DNA of 64,000 nucleotides from an uncultured Collinsella sp. (GCA_900755685.1 CAAEHI010000041.1:1-64000); one strand, 5' to 3'; positions 48,368 through 57,666 are shown, counted from the stretch's first letter. Notes: a model not told the origin generated them from the sequence alone. Numbers and translations are program-made.

Positions 48368-48623
48368 ACCAGTGATCCTCCTTTATGGATCTGTGCCGCC
48401 CCGTGTCGTTCCGGGCGGCGTCGTACAGATTTGCCCAGCCTGCGTAAACCGCGCAGCCGGACATGGCGTTCTATCTTATCGCACCTGTGTCGATGTGCCG
48501 CGGAAAAGTGGCTCCTGCCCAAAAACTTGACGGAGACGAAACAATTGACGCACCGCGGCCGTCGCCAAGGCGCGCCGCGTGCGACAATGTGCCCCAATAT
48601 AACTGCACTCGGAAAGGCCCGCC

Positions 48624-49259
48624 ATGACTGCACGCCTCATCGTTATGGATATCGACTCCACCCTCATCAACCAGGAGGTCATCGACCTGTTGGGCGAGGA
48701 GGCCGGCGTAGGCGAGCAAGTGGCGAAGATCACCGAGCGCGCCATGCGCGGCGAGCTCGACTTTAAGCAGGCGCTCGAGGAACGCGTGGGGCTGCTTGCC
48801 GGCTTGGACGAGAGCGTGTTCGAGCGCACCTTTGAGCGCGTGACGTTTACCCCCGGCGCGCTGGAGCTTGTGCGCTCGGCGCACAGCAAGGGCTGGAAGG
48901 TCGGCGTGGTAAGCGGCGGCTTTCACGAGGTCGCCGATAAGATCGTGGCCGCCGCGGGCATCGACTTTTGCCTCGCGAACCGCTTGGAGGTCGTAGACGG
49001 CAAGCTCACGGGCAAGCTGGCGGCAGACATCGTGACCAAGGAGTCCAAGCTCATCCAGCTGCTGGATTGGGCGGTTGAGTGCGGCGTCGATATGGCACAC
49101 ACCGTGGCAATCGGCGACGGCGCCAACGACATCCCCATGATTCAGGCCGCGGGCACGGGCATCGCGTTTTGCGCCAAGCCCAAGACGCGCGAGGCCGCCC
49201 CGTTTGCCATCGACGAGCGCAACCTGATGCTCGCCATGGACATCATCCTGCGTGACTAG
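48624..49259 (+). CDS. serB: Phosphoserine phosphatase
   Basis: Last step of serine synthesis, O-phosphoserine to serine. A 211-residue HAD phosphatase with DIDSTLIN (Asp9 nucleophile, Asp11 acid/base), VVSGGF motif II, and IGDGANDIPMIQAAGTGIAF motif III/IV. It lacks the N-terminal ACT domain found in longer SerB proteins. AAAGG precedes the ATG. It is a single gene between the aspS promoter and the lar genes. Confidence 0.9.
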   Translation: MTARLIVMDIDSTLINQEVIDLLGEEAGVGEQVAKITERAMRGELDFKQALEERVGLLAGLDESVFERTFERVTFTPGALELVRSAHSKGWKVGVVSGGFHEVADKIVAAAGIDFCLANRLEVVDGKLTGKLAADIVTKESKLIQLLDWAVECGVDMAHTVAIGDGANDIPMIQAAGTGIAFCAKPKTREAAPFAIDERNLMLAMDIILRD

Positions 49260-49295
49260 CCGATCCGTCTAACAATTAAATCAGTCTGTCCTATA

Positions 49296-49329
49296 GTTTC
49301 CGAACAATTTTGTCTTAGTGTTCGGAAAC
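49296..49329. promoter_or_regulatory. Perfect inverted repeat upstream of larB
   Basis: GTTTCCGAACA and TGTTCGGAAAC (11 bp, perfect) around 12 bases, 37 bp after serB and 45 bp before larB. It could be a serB terminator, but no T run follows, and its position suits an operator for the lar genes. Confidence 0.55.
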
Positions 49330-49373
49330 ATACCCTTTGAGTGCTAGACTTTGCGCCGTCGAAGGGAACATAT

Positions 49374-50156
49374 ATGGATAAGCGAGATCTTGAGCAGTTG
49401 CTGAGCGATGTTGCCGACGGAACAGTCACCCCGGCCGTCGCCCTTACGCGCATCCAGACGGCTCCGACCGCCGATTTGGGCTTTGCGCAGCTCGATCTTT
49501 CGCGCGGAGTGCGCCAGGGAGCCGGCGAGGTTGTCTACGGTGCCGGTAAAACCGCCGAGCAAATTGCTGCCATTATCGAAGCGCTGCGCGATGCCGGCCA
49601 GGAGCGCATCCTGGTCACGCGCCTGGATGCCGAAAAGGCAGCCCGCACCTCGGAGCTCCTCGGCAACGGCATCGACCTGGGATATGTCCCGGACGCGCAG
49701 CTCGCCCTCGTGGGCGGCAAGCCCTCCCCTACCGGCAACGGACGCATCGTCGTCGCCTGCGCCGGCACGAGCGACCTGCCCGTCGCCGAGGAAGCCGCGT
49801 TGACGGCCGAGTTCTATGGCAGCGAGGTCGACCGCCTCTACGACGTAGGCGTCGCCGGCCTGCACCGCCTGCTCGCTCATGCCGAGGAACTTGCCCAGGC
49901 GCAGGTGGTCATCGCCATCGCCGGCATGGAAGGCGCCCTGGCGAGCGTCATCGGAGGCCTTGTGAGCTGTCCGGTCATCGCCGTTCCCACCAGCGTGGGC
50001 TACGGCGCGAGCTTTGGTGGCGTAGCCGCGCTGCTCGCCATGCTCAACTCCTGCGCCAGCGGCGTATCGGTCGTCAATATCGACAACGGCTTTGGTGCCG
50101 CCTACCAGGCAAGTCTTATCAATCATCTGAGCGTCGGTACACCCCGCGCCCGCTAA
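49374..50156 (+). CDS. larB: LarB, nickel-pincer cofactor carboxylase/hydrolase
   Basis: Carboxylates nicotinic acid adenine dinucleotide and releases AMP, the first step in making the nickel-pincer nucleotide cofactor of lactate racemase. The 260-residue protein has an N-terminal helical lead and a PurE-like C-terminal domain (VVACAGTSDLPVAEEA; VVIAIAGMEGALASVIGGL; PVIAVPTSVGYGASFGG). The start at 49374 (MDKRDLEQLL) has GAAGGGA upstream. It is followed 10 bp later by larC. Confidence 0.92.
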   Translation: MDKRDLEQLLSDVADGTVTPAVALTRIQTAPTADLGFAQLDLSRGVRQGAGEVVYGAGKTAEQIAAIIEALRDAGQERILVTRLDAEKAARTSELLGNGIDLGYVPDAQLALVGGKPSPTGNGRIVVACAGTSDLPVAEEAALTAEFYGSEVDRLYDVGVAGLHRLLAHAEELAQAQVVIAIAGMEGALASVIGGLVSCPVIAVPTSVGYGASFGGVAALLAMLNSCASGVSVVNIDNGFGAAYQASLINHLSVGTPRAR

Positions 50157-50166
50157 GGAGCATTCC

Positions 50167-51066
50167 ATGTCCAATCATCAGCACACGCTTATCATCGACG
50201 GCACCTCGGGCATCAGCGGCGACATGACCGTCGCGGCCCTGCTCGATCTGGGCGCCAGCGAGGAGCACCTGCGCGAACAGCTCGCCACACTGCCGGTTGA
50301 CGGGTTTGAGGTTGCCGTTACACGCGTAAACAAGCATGGCATCGACGCCTGCGACTTTGACGTTCAGCTGGCAGAGGAGCTCGAGAACCACGATCACGAT
50401 ATGGCCTGGCTCTACGGCAACGAAGCAGCTGCCGAGCACGAGCACCACCATCATGACCATGGTGAGCACGAACACTGCCATGAGCATGATCATGAGACCC
50501 ACGGCCATGGCCATGAGGGCCATCATCACGCCCACCACCATCACCATCGTTCTTTGGCGGACGTCACCGCCATCATCGACGGCTCGCAGCTAAGCGATGG
50601 CGCTAAGCGTCGTGCGCTCGCCATCTTTACCGCGCTCGCCGCCGCCGAGGCCAAGGCCCACGGCAAAACGCCCGAGACCGTCATGTTCCACGAGGTAGGC
50701 GCCGTCGATTCCATCGTCGACGTCTGCTCTGTCGCCATCTGCCTCGATGACCTGGGTATTGAGGACATCGTTGTCGAGTCGCTCTCCGAGGGCCACGGAA
50801 CCATCCACTGTGCCCACGGCCTTATGCCCATTCCCGTCCCCGCTGTCGTCAACCTGTGCCAGGCGGGCAATATCGCCCTCATGCCTGCACCAGTCGCTGG
50901 CGAGCTCGTGACGCCCACGGGCGCCGCCATCGTCACCGCGCTGCGTACGTCCGACCAACTGCCCTCACGCTACCACATCGAAGCCGTCGGCTACGGCGCC
51001 GGCAAGCGCCCCTACGAGGGTTGCTCCGGCACGCTCCGCTGTCTGCTCGTTCACGTGGATGCATAG
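50167..51066 (+). CDS. larC: LarC N-terminal part (LarC1), without LarC2
   Basis: LarC inserts nickel in the pincer cofactor. The 299-residue product starts DGTSGISGDMTVAALLDLG and ends with the GYGAGKRPYEGCSGTLRC stretch that closes the LarC1 domain. A His-rich insert (about residues 90-125, with many HH and HD pairs) is a likely nickel store. In lactobacilli full LarC of about 420 residues forms by a programmed frameshift into a LarC2 frame; here the next gene begins 2 bp on and encodes a TetR protein, so LarC2 is absent. Whether LarC1 alone suffices is unclear. Confidence 0.88.
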   Translation: MSNHQHTLIIDGTSGISGDMTVAALLDLGASEEHLREQLATLPVDGFEVAVTRVNKHGIDACDFDVQLAEELENHDHDMAWLYGNEAAAEHEHHHHDHGEHEHCHEHDHETHGHGHEGHHHAHHHHHRSLADVTAIIDGSQLSDGAKRRALAIFTALAAAEAKAHGKTPETVMFHEVGAVDSIVDVCSVAICLDDLGIEDIVVESLSEGHGTIHCAHGLMPIPVPAVVNLCQAGNIALMPAPVAGELVTPTGAAIVTALRTSDQLPSRYHIEAVGYGAGKRPYEGCSGTLRCLLVHVDA

Positions 51067-51068
51067 CC

Positions 51069-51608
51069 ATGGATGCCCGCAAAGAAAAAAGCCGCGCCGC
51101 CATCGTTGCGGCGTTCTCCGAGCTGCTACGCGAAGAGGACTACGGCAAGATTACCGTCGGCGACATCATCGCGCGCGCTCACGTAGGCCGTGCGACATTC
51201 TACGGTCTCTTTAAGAGCAAGGACGACCTACTGTCCGAGCTCGTGAGCGACATCTGCACCCACGCCCTCGACGACGATGGCACACCGCTCGACGACCCAC
51301 TCGTGCAGGTCGAGCATATCCTCAACAACCTCTGGGAGCGCCGCCAGGGCGTTCGAGCCCTCGTAGCCGGCGCCGGCTCACGCGTCTTCGCCGACTGTCT
51401 CCGCAAGACCATCATGTCGCGCGCAGCCGAAACCGTCCCCGCCGACCCCGCAGGCCCCGCCAGCACCATGGACCGCAGCTTCCTACTACACCACATAGCC
51501 TCAAGCTTCGTAGGAATGGTCCAATGGTGGGCCTGGCATAACTTCCAAGCAGACAAAGCCGACGTAGCCAAAGACTACTTATCGGCCATAAAACCCCTCT
51601 TCAACTAA
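51069..51608 (+). CDS. TetR family regulator
   Basis: A 179-residue TetR-type regulator: HTH in SRAAIVAAFSELLREEDYGK and ITVGDIIARAHVGRATFYG, followed by a helical ligand domain with a C-terminal tail of the kind seen in fatty-acid or drug responsive members (SFVGMVQWWAWHNF). The ATG lies two bases after the larC stop and lacks a clear ribosome site, so translation is probably coupled. Its place suggests control of the lar genes. Confidence 0.82.
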   Translation: MDARKEKSRAAIVAAFSELLREEDYGKITVGDIIARAHVGRATFYGLFKSKDDLLSELVSDICTHALDDDGTPLDDPLVQVEHILNNLWERRQGVRALVAGAGSRVFADCLRKTIMSRAAETVPADPAGPASTMDRSFLLHHIASSFVGMVQWWAWHNFQADKADVAKDYLSAIKPLFN

Positions 51609-51764
51609 GTAAGAACATCATCCCAAAGCATCGCCCCAACCCAGGGCGCCACGCATCCCAAAGTGTCAACAACAGCCCAACGCCCCTATCAGCAACAAGC
51701 CCCTCCCATCCAAATTCAGATTTATATGTTGGGTTGCTTGTTCGAACACAACTAGGATCCCGCA

Positions 51765-51891
51765 GCTGCCCGCATGGGGTAACTTCCCGGCGCATTCCGC
51801 AGGACGCAAGAAGCCCTCGCCGCACGAAGTGCGCAGCGAGGGCTTCTTGCATGTCCGAGGACGCGCCGGGAAGTTACCCCATGCGGGCAGC
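51765..51891. repeat. Nested palindrome, element I
   Basis: Outer arms (51765-51793 and 51864-51891) are near-perfect complements, including GGGGTAACTTCCCGGCG. Inside lie CCGCAGGACG (from 51797) and CCGAGGACG (from 51855), in the same direction, on either side of an inner hairpin CAAGAAGCCCTCGC/GCGAGGGCTTCTTG. It separates the convergent tetR and larD genes. Confidence 0.85.
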
Positions 51892-51913
51892 GGACAACCT
51901 ATGTAGCCTCAGA

Positions 51914-52645
51914 CTAGAACATGCCCAAGAAACCGTGCACAAACAGCGCAGCCAGAGCGGCACCGACAAACGGCGCGATGCCAGGAACAAGCAGGCCGTA
52001 CTTCCAGTTGTTGTCAGCCTTGTTCTTGATCGGCAGCACCTGATAGGCCATGCGAGGACCAAGGTCACGAGCCTGGTTCATGGCGAAGCCGGTGATGCCG
52101 CCCATGCCCATGCCAACAGCCCAAACGATCAGACCGACGCAGATGGCGAGCATCAGGACGTTCTCGCCAGCACGGTTAGCAGCAGCAAGGATGGCGCTGA
52201 TGAACACAAAAGTGCAGATAGCCTCGCAGAAGAAGTTGCGGGCATAGTTCGTACCCTCGGTGGTGGGGTTGGTCGAGAAGATATTGCGCTGGGCAATGGG
52301 ATCGACGACACCATCGGAAGCCTTGAACTCATCGGCATACATAAGCCACGCGATCACGGCACCCGCAAAGCCGCCGAGCATATCGGCAATCATGAAGGGG
52401 ATGCAGCTGCTCCACGGCACCAGGCCGACGATGCACTGGGCAAGCACCATGGCGGGGTTCATGCACACGGCGCCGCCAAAGATAAACAAGGCGACCGAGA
52501 TGCCAAAAGACCAGGTGGTGATGGCAAACATGTGGCCGGAGCCCTGATACTTGGTGCCCTTAAGCACGGTATCGCAGTGCACGCCCACGCCAAAGATGAT
52601 CATGAGGGCCGTTGCGCCGAATTCGCAGAGGAGTTTGGTAAGCAT
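51914..52645 (-). CDS. larD: Aquaglyceroporin-type channel, LarD-like
   Basis: A 243-residue MIP family channel with six hydrophobic segments and two half-helices. The first signature is MNPAMVLAQ. The second, where GlpF has NPARD, reads MNQARDLGPR, so the proline is replaced by Gln. In Lactobacillus plantarum the lar operon encodes a MIP channel, LarD, that passes lactic acid. Here the gene lies 49 bp downstream of larA on the same strand, which supports a lactate or glycerol channel. Confidence 0.8.
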   Translation of the reverse strand: MLTKLLCEFGATALMIIFGVGVHCDTVLKGTKYQGSGHMFAITTWSFGISVALFIFGGAVCMNPAMVLAQCIVGLVPWSSCIPFMIADMLGGFAGAVIAWLMYADEFKASDGVVDPIAQRNIFSTNPTTEGTNYARNFFCEAICTFVFISAILAAANRAGENVLMLAICVGLIVWAVGMGMGGITGFAMNQARDLGPRMAYQVLPIKNKADNNWKYGLLVPGIAPFVGAALAALFVHGFLGMF

Positions 52646-52694
52646 AAAACCTTATCTTTCTTGTCGGTTATAAACGATTCGTTTAGGCCGCGTA

Positions 52695-53972
52695 CTAGTG
52701 CTGTGCGACGACAACGCCCAGGCCATCGGGAATGACGGCCACCTTGGCATCGGCACCCTTCATCTCAAAGGCGAGCTTGAGCGCCTCATCGAGGGTGTTA
52801 ACCGGCGTCATGTGCATATCCTTGATCATCTGGTGATCGCACAGGTCGGTAACCATGATCACAGGGTGATGCGCCAGGATGCGGGCAAAGATCTGGCTCG
52901 TCCACTGGTCGGGCAGGGTCTCGTCCTTAGGACGGTCGATGCAGGCGCGCTCAAACTCTGCCGGATCATTGTCGGCGATGTTGTGATAGAAGCCCTCGCC
53001 ACCGTGACCGTCGGCACAACCGGCGACATCGATGATCACGCCGCCCTCGGGAAGCGTAGCCTCGGCAGAGCACATGCCCTTCACGGCCTGATAGATGTTC
53101 TGGTCGAGCGGGTAGCCGCCGTTGGTGGTAATGGCAATCTCGCACTCGACGGGCTCAACGCCGGCAAGGCTCTTCACGAACTCGCAGCCAGCCTCGTGCG
53201 CCTTGTGGATGTCGCCGGCAAAGGAGCCGATGACCTCGTGCTTGCCGTTGAGCACCACGTTGAGCACAAAGGCAAGGTGAGCCATCTCGGCAGCGGCAAA
53301 CATGTCCTCGCTCACGTGGTTGTGGCACAGGTTGCCGGCACGCGAATGGGAATCGTTCACAAACTGACCGTTGTGGTTGTACATGATGGTCTTGTAGCTG
53401 GCGATACCAGGCAGGACGGACTTGCGGCTACCAGAGAAACCGGCAAAGAAGTGCGGCTCAATAAAGCCCTCGGCAAGCAGCAGATCGCAATCGGCAGCAA
53501 TCTTGTTGATGATGCACTCGCCGCCAGAAGGCAGGGTGCCGATCTTTTTCATCATGCTGTCATCGGTCGCGACGTGCATAACGATTTCCTCGTTGGCAAC
53601 GATCTCCTCGCCGTACTTGTTGACGAGCTCCTCGTGCGTCGACGGACGATGCATACCCGTAGCAACCAGAATACGCACGCGAGCCTCGGGCGCAGCAGAA
53701 TGGATGTGATGCAGCAGAATAGGCATCGTCACACGCGAGGGAACGGGACGCGTATGATCGGAGCTAATGATGACGATATCCTTCTTGCCAGCACAAAGCT
53801 CCTCGAGCGAAGGCGAGCCATAAGGATTGGCAAGCGACTCCTCTACCAGCTCTTCCTGCGATTTCGTGGTCTTAAACTCGTTTTGATGACCCTCCATCAC
53901 ACCAGCGAAGTTCTTATCCTCGAGCTCCAGATGCAACGTCTTGTGGTCAAACGGCAGTTCACATTCAAACAA
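52695..53972 (-). CDS. larA: Lactate racemase LarA
   Basis: Interconverts D- and L-lactate with a nickel-pincer nucleotide bound to a lysine. The 425-residue protein matches L. plantarum LarA residue by residue at the known functional sites: Asp72 and Arg75 (SSDHTRP), His108 (GMHRP), His174 (PHFFAGFSG), Lys184 (GSRKSVLPG, the cofactor attachment), His200, Gln295 and Lys298 (YQAVKGM). It starts with a TTG codon at 53972, giving an N-terminus that aligns with the family; GAGGG lies upstream. It is cotranscribed with larD, and larB and larC1 lie 2-4 kb away on the other strand. larE is not in the window. Confidence 0.93.
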   Translation of the reverse strand: MFECELPFDHKTLHLELEDKNFAGVMEGHQNEFKTTKSQEELVEESLANPYGSPSLEELCAGKKDIVIISSDHTRPVPSRVTMPILLHHIHSAAPEARVRILVATGMHRPSTHEELVNKYGEEIVANEEIVMHVATDDSMMKKIGTLPSGGECIINKIAADCDLLLAEGFIEPHFFAGFSGSRKSVLPGIASYKTIMYNHNGQFVNDSHSRAGNLCHNHVSEDMFAAAEMAHLAFVLNVVLNGKHEVIGSFAGDIHKAHEAGCEFVKSLAGVEPVECEIAITTNGGYPLDQNIYQAVKGMCSAEATLPEGGVIIDVAGCADGHGGEGFYHNIADNDPAEFERACIDRPKDETLPDQWTSQIFARILAHHPVIMVTDLCDHQMIKDMHMTPVNTLDEALKLAFEMKGADAKVAVIPDGLGVVVAQH

Positions 53973-54603
53973 TGACGAGCGCCCTCTTCCTTTTCAACTG
54001 ACACACTAGATAAACCGTTGGAAGGATACGCCGCTCACCGAAAAACACCACCGTCCACCGACTCATTAACACAACGTTCATATTTGACCCACAACAAAAC
54101 GGCCGCGACCCCAAACGGGACCGCGGCCGCCTGTCAAAGACACTATAGACAGGATGATTTACGCAGCGCCGAGGCAAACATCTAGTCCGAGACGTACGCA
54201 CGTAAGCCATTTTGCATAAATTCATTAATTAATTGCATAAGATGGCGCATGGATTTCTGGCCATAACTGGGTAGTACCCTCCGGAGCGTGCATTTTTGCG
54301 AGTATTCAGCATCGCGGGATAAGATTTTGGTGCCAAAAATCTTTCAAAAGGTAGATAGTCCTCATGACTTGACCCATCTGGATAGCATGCGGCGAGAAAC
54401 CAGCCATATATGATCGTCGCCAAAGCCCAATCGTCGTGCAAAAGCATCAACAAAGGCAGCGAAAGCCGGCTATGGCCTTATGCATCAATCTTTGGCTGCT
54501 GAAAACTCCATTTTTTGCACGTCGCCCCAAGCACCACCCTCACCCAGCGGCTGATCCACCGAAGACCGGACATCGCAGGGCCCGCCATCAGTTTACTTTT
54601 AGG
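53973..54603. other. Long intergenic region before larA
   Basis: It contains a hairpin CGGCCGCG/CGCGGCCG (54100-54129) with TTTTGTTG after it on the minus strand, likely a terminator. A minus-strand frame of 74 codons (54229-54453) reads HDDWALATIIYGWFLAACYP in part but has no recognised family and no ribosome site, so it may be a gene remnant. No clear larA promoter can be named. Confidence 0.5.
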
Positions 54604-54700
54604 CACACTCCGCAGGACGCAAGAAGCCCTCGCCGCACTCCACGCTATGCGCGAAGCGCGCCTTATTCCCTTTAGCTTTAATCCCAGAAGACCGAGGACG
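54604..54700. repeat. Nested palindrome remnant, element IIb
   Basis: ACTCCGCAGGACG and the inner left arm AAGAAGCCCTCGCCGCAC are identical to element I, but the right inner arm is lost; CCGAGGACG reappears at 54692. It abuts element II. Confidence 0.6.
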
Positions 54701-54702
54701 AA

Positions 54703-54829
54703 GGGATCCAATGGGTTTCCCTCTGAATGCACTCCGCAGCACGAAGCCCCCTTATCCGCAGCTCCGAAGGAGCAGGATAAGGGGGCTTCAAGTGCGAGGA
54801 CGCATTCAGAGGGAAACCCATCGGGTCCC
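54703..54829. repeat. Nested palindrome, element II
   Basis: Outer arms GGGTTTCCCTCTGAATG and complement; inner hairpin AAGCCCCCTTATCC/GGATAAGGGGGCTT; between them TCCGCAGCACG on the left and TGCGAGGACG on the right, same direction. The layout equals element I although arms and hairpin differ in sequence. It lies just past the ppc stop codon. Confidence 0.8.
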
Positions 54830-54852
54830 GGTGAGAGCCACAGGGCTATCGA

Positions 54853-57666
54853 TTACCCCGTGTTCTGCAATCCTGCCGAGACGCCGGTCACAGTCGAAAG
54901 AATCAGGCTCATGTACTCGGCCTTCTTCTCCTCGGCCATCTCGTCCTGGTTCATACGCACCTCGCGAAGGGCGCGGACCTGGGCGATGGACAGGGCGTCG
55001 ACGTAGGGGTTACGCACGCGAACAGCACAGCCGAGCACGCGGCGGCGCTGCAGCGGCCACTCATCACCGACGATGGCAAGGACCCACTTACGGGTGAGCT
55101 GCATCTCGGTAAAGACCTTCTTGGACAGATCATCGCGGTCGCCCAGATGCAGATACATCTTGGCGATGCGCTGATCGGTCTTAGCAATCGACATCTCGAT
55201 GTTGTCGATAAAAGTGCGGAAGAATGGCCACTCCTGGTAGGCAGCCTTGAGCTGGTCAAGATCGCCCAGCTGCTCGCAGGCGGTGCCCAGGCCGTACCAA
55301 GCGGCCAGGTTAATGCGCGCCTGGCTCCAGCTGAAGATCCACGGAATGGTACGCAGGTCATCGAGCGACTTGGCGCCCAGGCCGCGCTTAGCGGGACGCG
55401 AGCCGATCGGCAGCAGACCGACCTCGGTCAGCGGCGTCACGGTCGAGAACCATGGTGTAAAGTCCTCGGTGTTCAGCAGGTCCAGATAGCGCTCGCGGCT
55501 TGCGGCGTTGAGCTTCTCGGCCATATCCCAGAACTTCTGCGTGGTCTCGGTGTTGGTCTTCTCGACACTCGGGGCCGACTGCAAAAGCGTTGCGGCGGCA
55601 ACGGACTCAACATGGCGCTGAGCCAGCGTGCGGTTGCCGTAACGGGCAAAGATGACCTCGCCCTGCTCGGTGAGCTTAAAGAAGCAGTTGACCGAACCCT
55701 TGGGCTGCGCCAGCACGGCCTTGTTGGCCGGGCCGCCGCCACGGCCCACGGCACCGCCGCGACCGTGCATGAGCACCAGGTCGATATCGTTCTTCTCTGC
55801 CCACTTGGCGATGCGCTCCTGCGCGGAGTGCAGCGCGAGCATGGCCGTGGTAGGACCGGCGTCCTTGGAGGAGTCGGAATAGCCCAGCATAACCTCCATG
55901 CGGCGGTTGGTCTGAGCAAGGCGCTTCTGTACCACGGGCAGCGTGAGCATCTGGTCGAGCACGTCGACGCAGCCCTCGAGGTCCTCGAGCTGCTCGAACA
56001 GCGGGATCACGTCGAGCTCGGGGACATCCTCCTCGTGTGCAAAGGACAGGTGGGCAAGCTCAAAGACGTCAGCCACATGCTGGGCGCTCTTGGTGAACGA
56101 GATGATATAGCGGTGCGCCATCTTCTTGCCGTAGCGCTTTTGGATGGAGCCGATAGCGCGGAAGGTATCGATGACCTCGCGCGTCATAGGCTGCAGATCG
56201 CCATGGATACCGTTCTCGTGGATATCCTTGAGGGCGCGGGCGTGCACCACGGAGTGCTGACGGAACTCCATCTCGACCATGTGGAAGCCGAAGGACTCGA
56301 CCTGCCAGATGATGGTCTGGACCGGGCCGTAAGCAGCACGGACGGCTCCGCAGGCGGCCAGCGAGCGCTGGACGACGCGCAGGTCCTCCAGGAACTCATC
56401 GGCGCTGTGGTACATGGTGTCGGTGATACGACGCACGGTGGCGTTCAGGCGGTCGGCCATGACGAGCATGACGGCGCGATGAGGCTCGTGCTCGGAGATC
56501 AGCTCGGCGCGGGCCGTGTAACGAGGGCTCATCTCGACCTGATGGTTCCACAGGTTGATGAGCTCGGCAGACGGCTTGCTGTAGGTGGCTTCGAGCGTGA
56601 GATTGCGGCCGATGCGGCGGCACTTGTCCTCGAGCTTGAGCACCATGTGAGTGAAGTACTTGGCAGCGACCTCACGGCTCACCTTGGCGGTGACGTTGGG
56701 GTTACCGTCGCGGTCGGAACCGATCCAGCTGCCGGGATGGAAGAACGCCGGGCACAGCGGCGGCACGGTACCGGCCTTGTCGCCCAGCACCCAGTCGTCA
56801 AAACGACGATAGATAACGGGAATAACGTCGAACAGTGTGTTATCGAAGATGTCGATGATGGTATCGGCTTCCTCGACCGGCGTGGGCTTCTTGAGCGCGA
56901 TGGGGCTCGTACGCACCAGGGCGTCGATCTCCTGCAGCATATGGCGCTCGTTCTCCACCAGGTCGGAGCCGCCCAGACGCGGACGCTCCTCCAGCAGGTT
57001 GGAGATACGGCGAATCTTGCCCTCGACGGCCTTACGACGGGCCTCAGTGGGATGCGCGGTAAAGACGGGATGGAACTCAAGCTTGCCGAGCAGCTCGTTG
57101 GCGCCCTCGACGCCCAGTTCATTCACCAGCTGGTGATAGGCGACGGTGAGCTCGTTGGCGGGATCGACCTCGGTATCGGTCGACGCACCGGCCTCGCGCT
57201 CGCGCAGCTGCGCCACACGGTAGTTCTCCTCCGACAGGTTTGCCAGGTGGAAGAAGCTCGTAAAGGCGCGGACAATGACCTGCTGCTTATCGAGCGGCAG
57301 GCTGTCGATCAGATCGACGACCTCACGAAATGCCACGGCAGTGGGCTCGTCGGCGGTGGGCACGCCCTGCTCGTCGACGGCCTCGTCGGCAGCGCGCGTA
57401 CCGGGGTTGCCGGCATTGGCCACAATCTCAGCCGACAGGATTTTGTCGAACAGGTCCGCGATCTCAGGATCATACTCGCTAAGCACACGACGCTCCAGGC
57501 GCAGGAACAACGCCAGATTGTCGCGCAGCTCCTCGGGGATCTCGATCTCGGCGAGACGCTCCCTGGACTCGGCATTCGAGCCGATTCGGTTAACGAGGCG
57601 GTTGACCACGGCAGCGACGCGCGCCGCGGCTTCGGGTACAGACTGGTTGCTTAGGTTCTCAGCCAC
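54853..57666 (-). CDS. ppc: Phosphoenolpyruvate carboxylase
   Basis: Makes oxaloacetate from PEP and bicarbonate, the main anaplerotic route. A 937-residue cytosolic enzyme with the family motifs VFTAHPTEARRK, GYSDSSKDAG and MHGRGGAVGRGGGP and the invariant C-terminal NTG. Two starts compete: ATG at 57678, with AAGGAGG only one base away, and GTG at 57666 (MAENLSNQ) with GGGAGG four bases upstream. I prefer the GTG. Single gene; element II follows. Confidence 0.93.
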   Translation of the reverse strand: MAENLSNQSVPEAAARVAAVVNRLVNRIGSNAESRERLAEIEIPEELRDNLALFLRLERRVLSEYDPEIADLFDKILSAEIVANAGNPGTRAADEAVDEQGVPTADEPTAVAFREVVDLIDSLPLDKQQVIVRAFTSFFHLANLSEENYRVAQLREREAGASTDTEVDPANELTVAYHQLVNELGVEGANELLGKLEFHPVFTAHPTEARRKAVEGKIRRISNLLEERPRLGGSDLVENERHMLQEIDALVRTSPIALKKPTPVEEADTIIDIFDNTLFDVIPVIYRRFDDWVLGDKAGTVPPLCPAFFHPGSWIGSDRDGNPNVTAKVSREVAAKYFTHMVLKLEDKCRRIGRNLTLEATYSKPSAELINLWNHQVEMSPRYTARAELISEHEPHRAVMLVMADRLNATVRRITDTMYHSADEFLEDLRVVQRSLAACGAVRAAYGPVQTIIWQVESFGFHMVEMEFRQHSVVHARALKDIHENGIHGDLQPMTREVIDTFRAIGSIQKRYGKKMAHRYIISFTKSAQHVADVFELAHLSFAHEEDVPELDVIPLFEQLEDLEGCVDVLDQMLTLPVVQKRLAQTNRRMEVMLGYSDSSKDAGPTTAMLALHSAQERIAKWAEKNDIDLVLMHGRGGAVGRGGGPANKAVLAQPKGSVNCFFKLTEQGEVIFARYGNRTLAQRHVESVAAATLLQSAPSVEKTNTETTQKFWDMAEKLNAASRERYLDLLNTEDFTPWFSTVTPLTEVGLLPIGSRPAKRGLGAKSLDDLRTIPWIFSWSQARINLAAWYGLGTACEQLGDLDQLKAAYQEWPFFRTFIDNIEMSIAKTDQRIAKMYLHLGDRDDLSKKVFTEMQLTRKWVLAIVGDEWPLQRRRVLGCAVRVRNPYVDALSIAQVRALREVRMNQDEMAEEKKAEYMSLILSTVTGVSAGLQNTG

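Noticed and set aside
48368..48623. T-box leader before aspS or hisS
   Set aside because: I looked for a specifier-loop and an anti-terminator sequence like TGGNACC and saw neither in the leaders.
46304..48766. An 820-codon plus-strand frame opposite aspS
   Set aside because: Antisense to a certain AspS gene and without any domain; third-position GC bias explains it.
51721..51764. tRNA-like TTCGAAC stretch
   Set aside because: No acceptor stem or other arms can be folded around it; it is a chance match.
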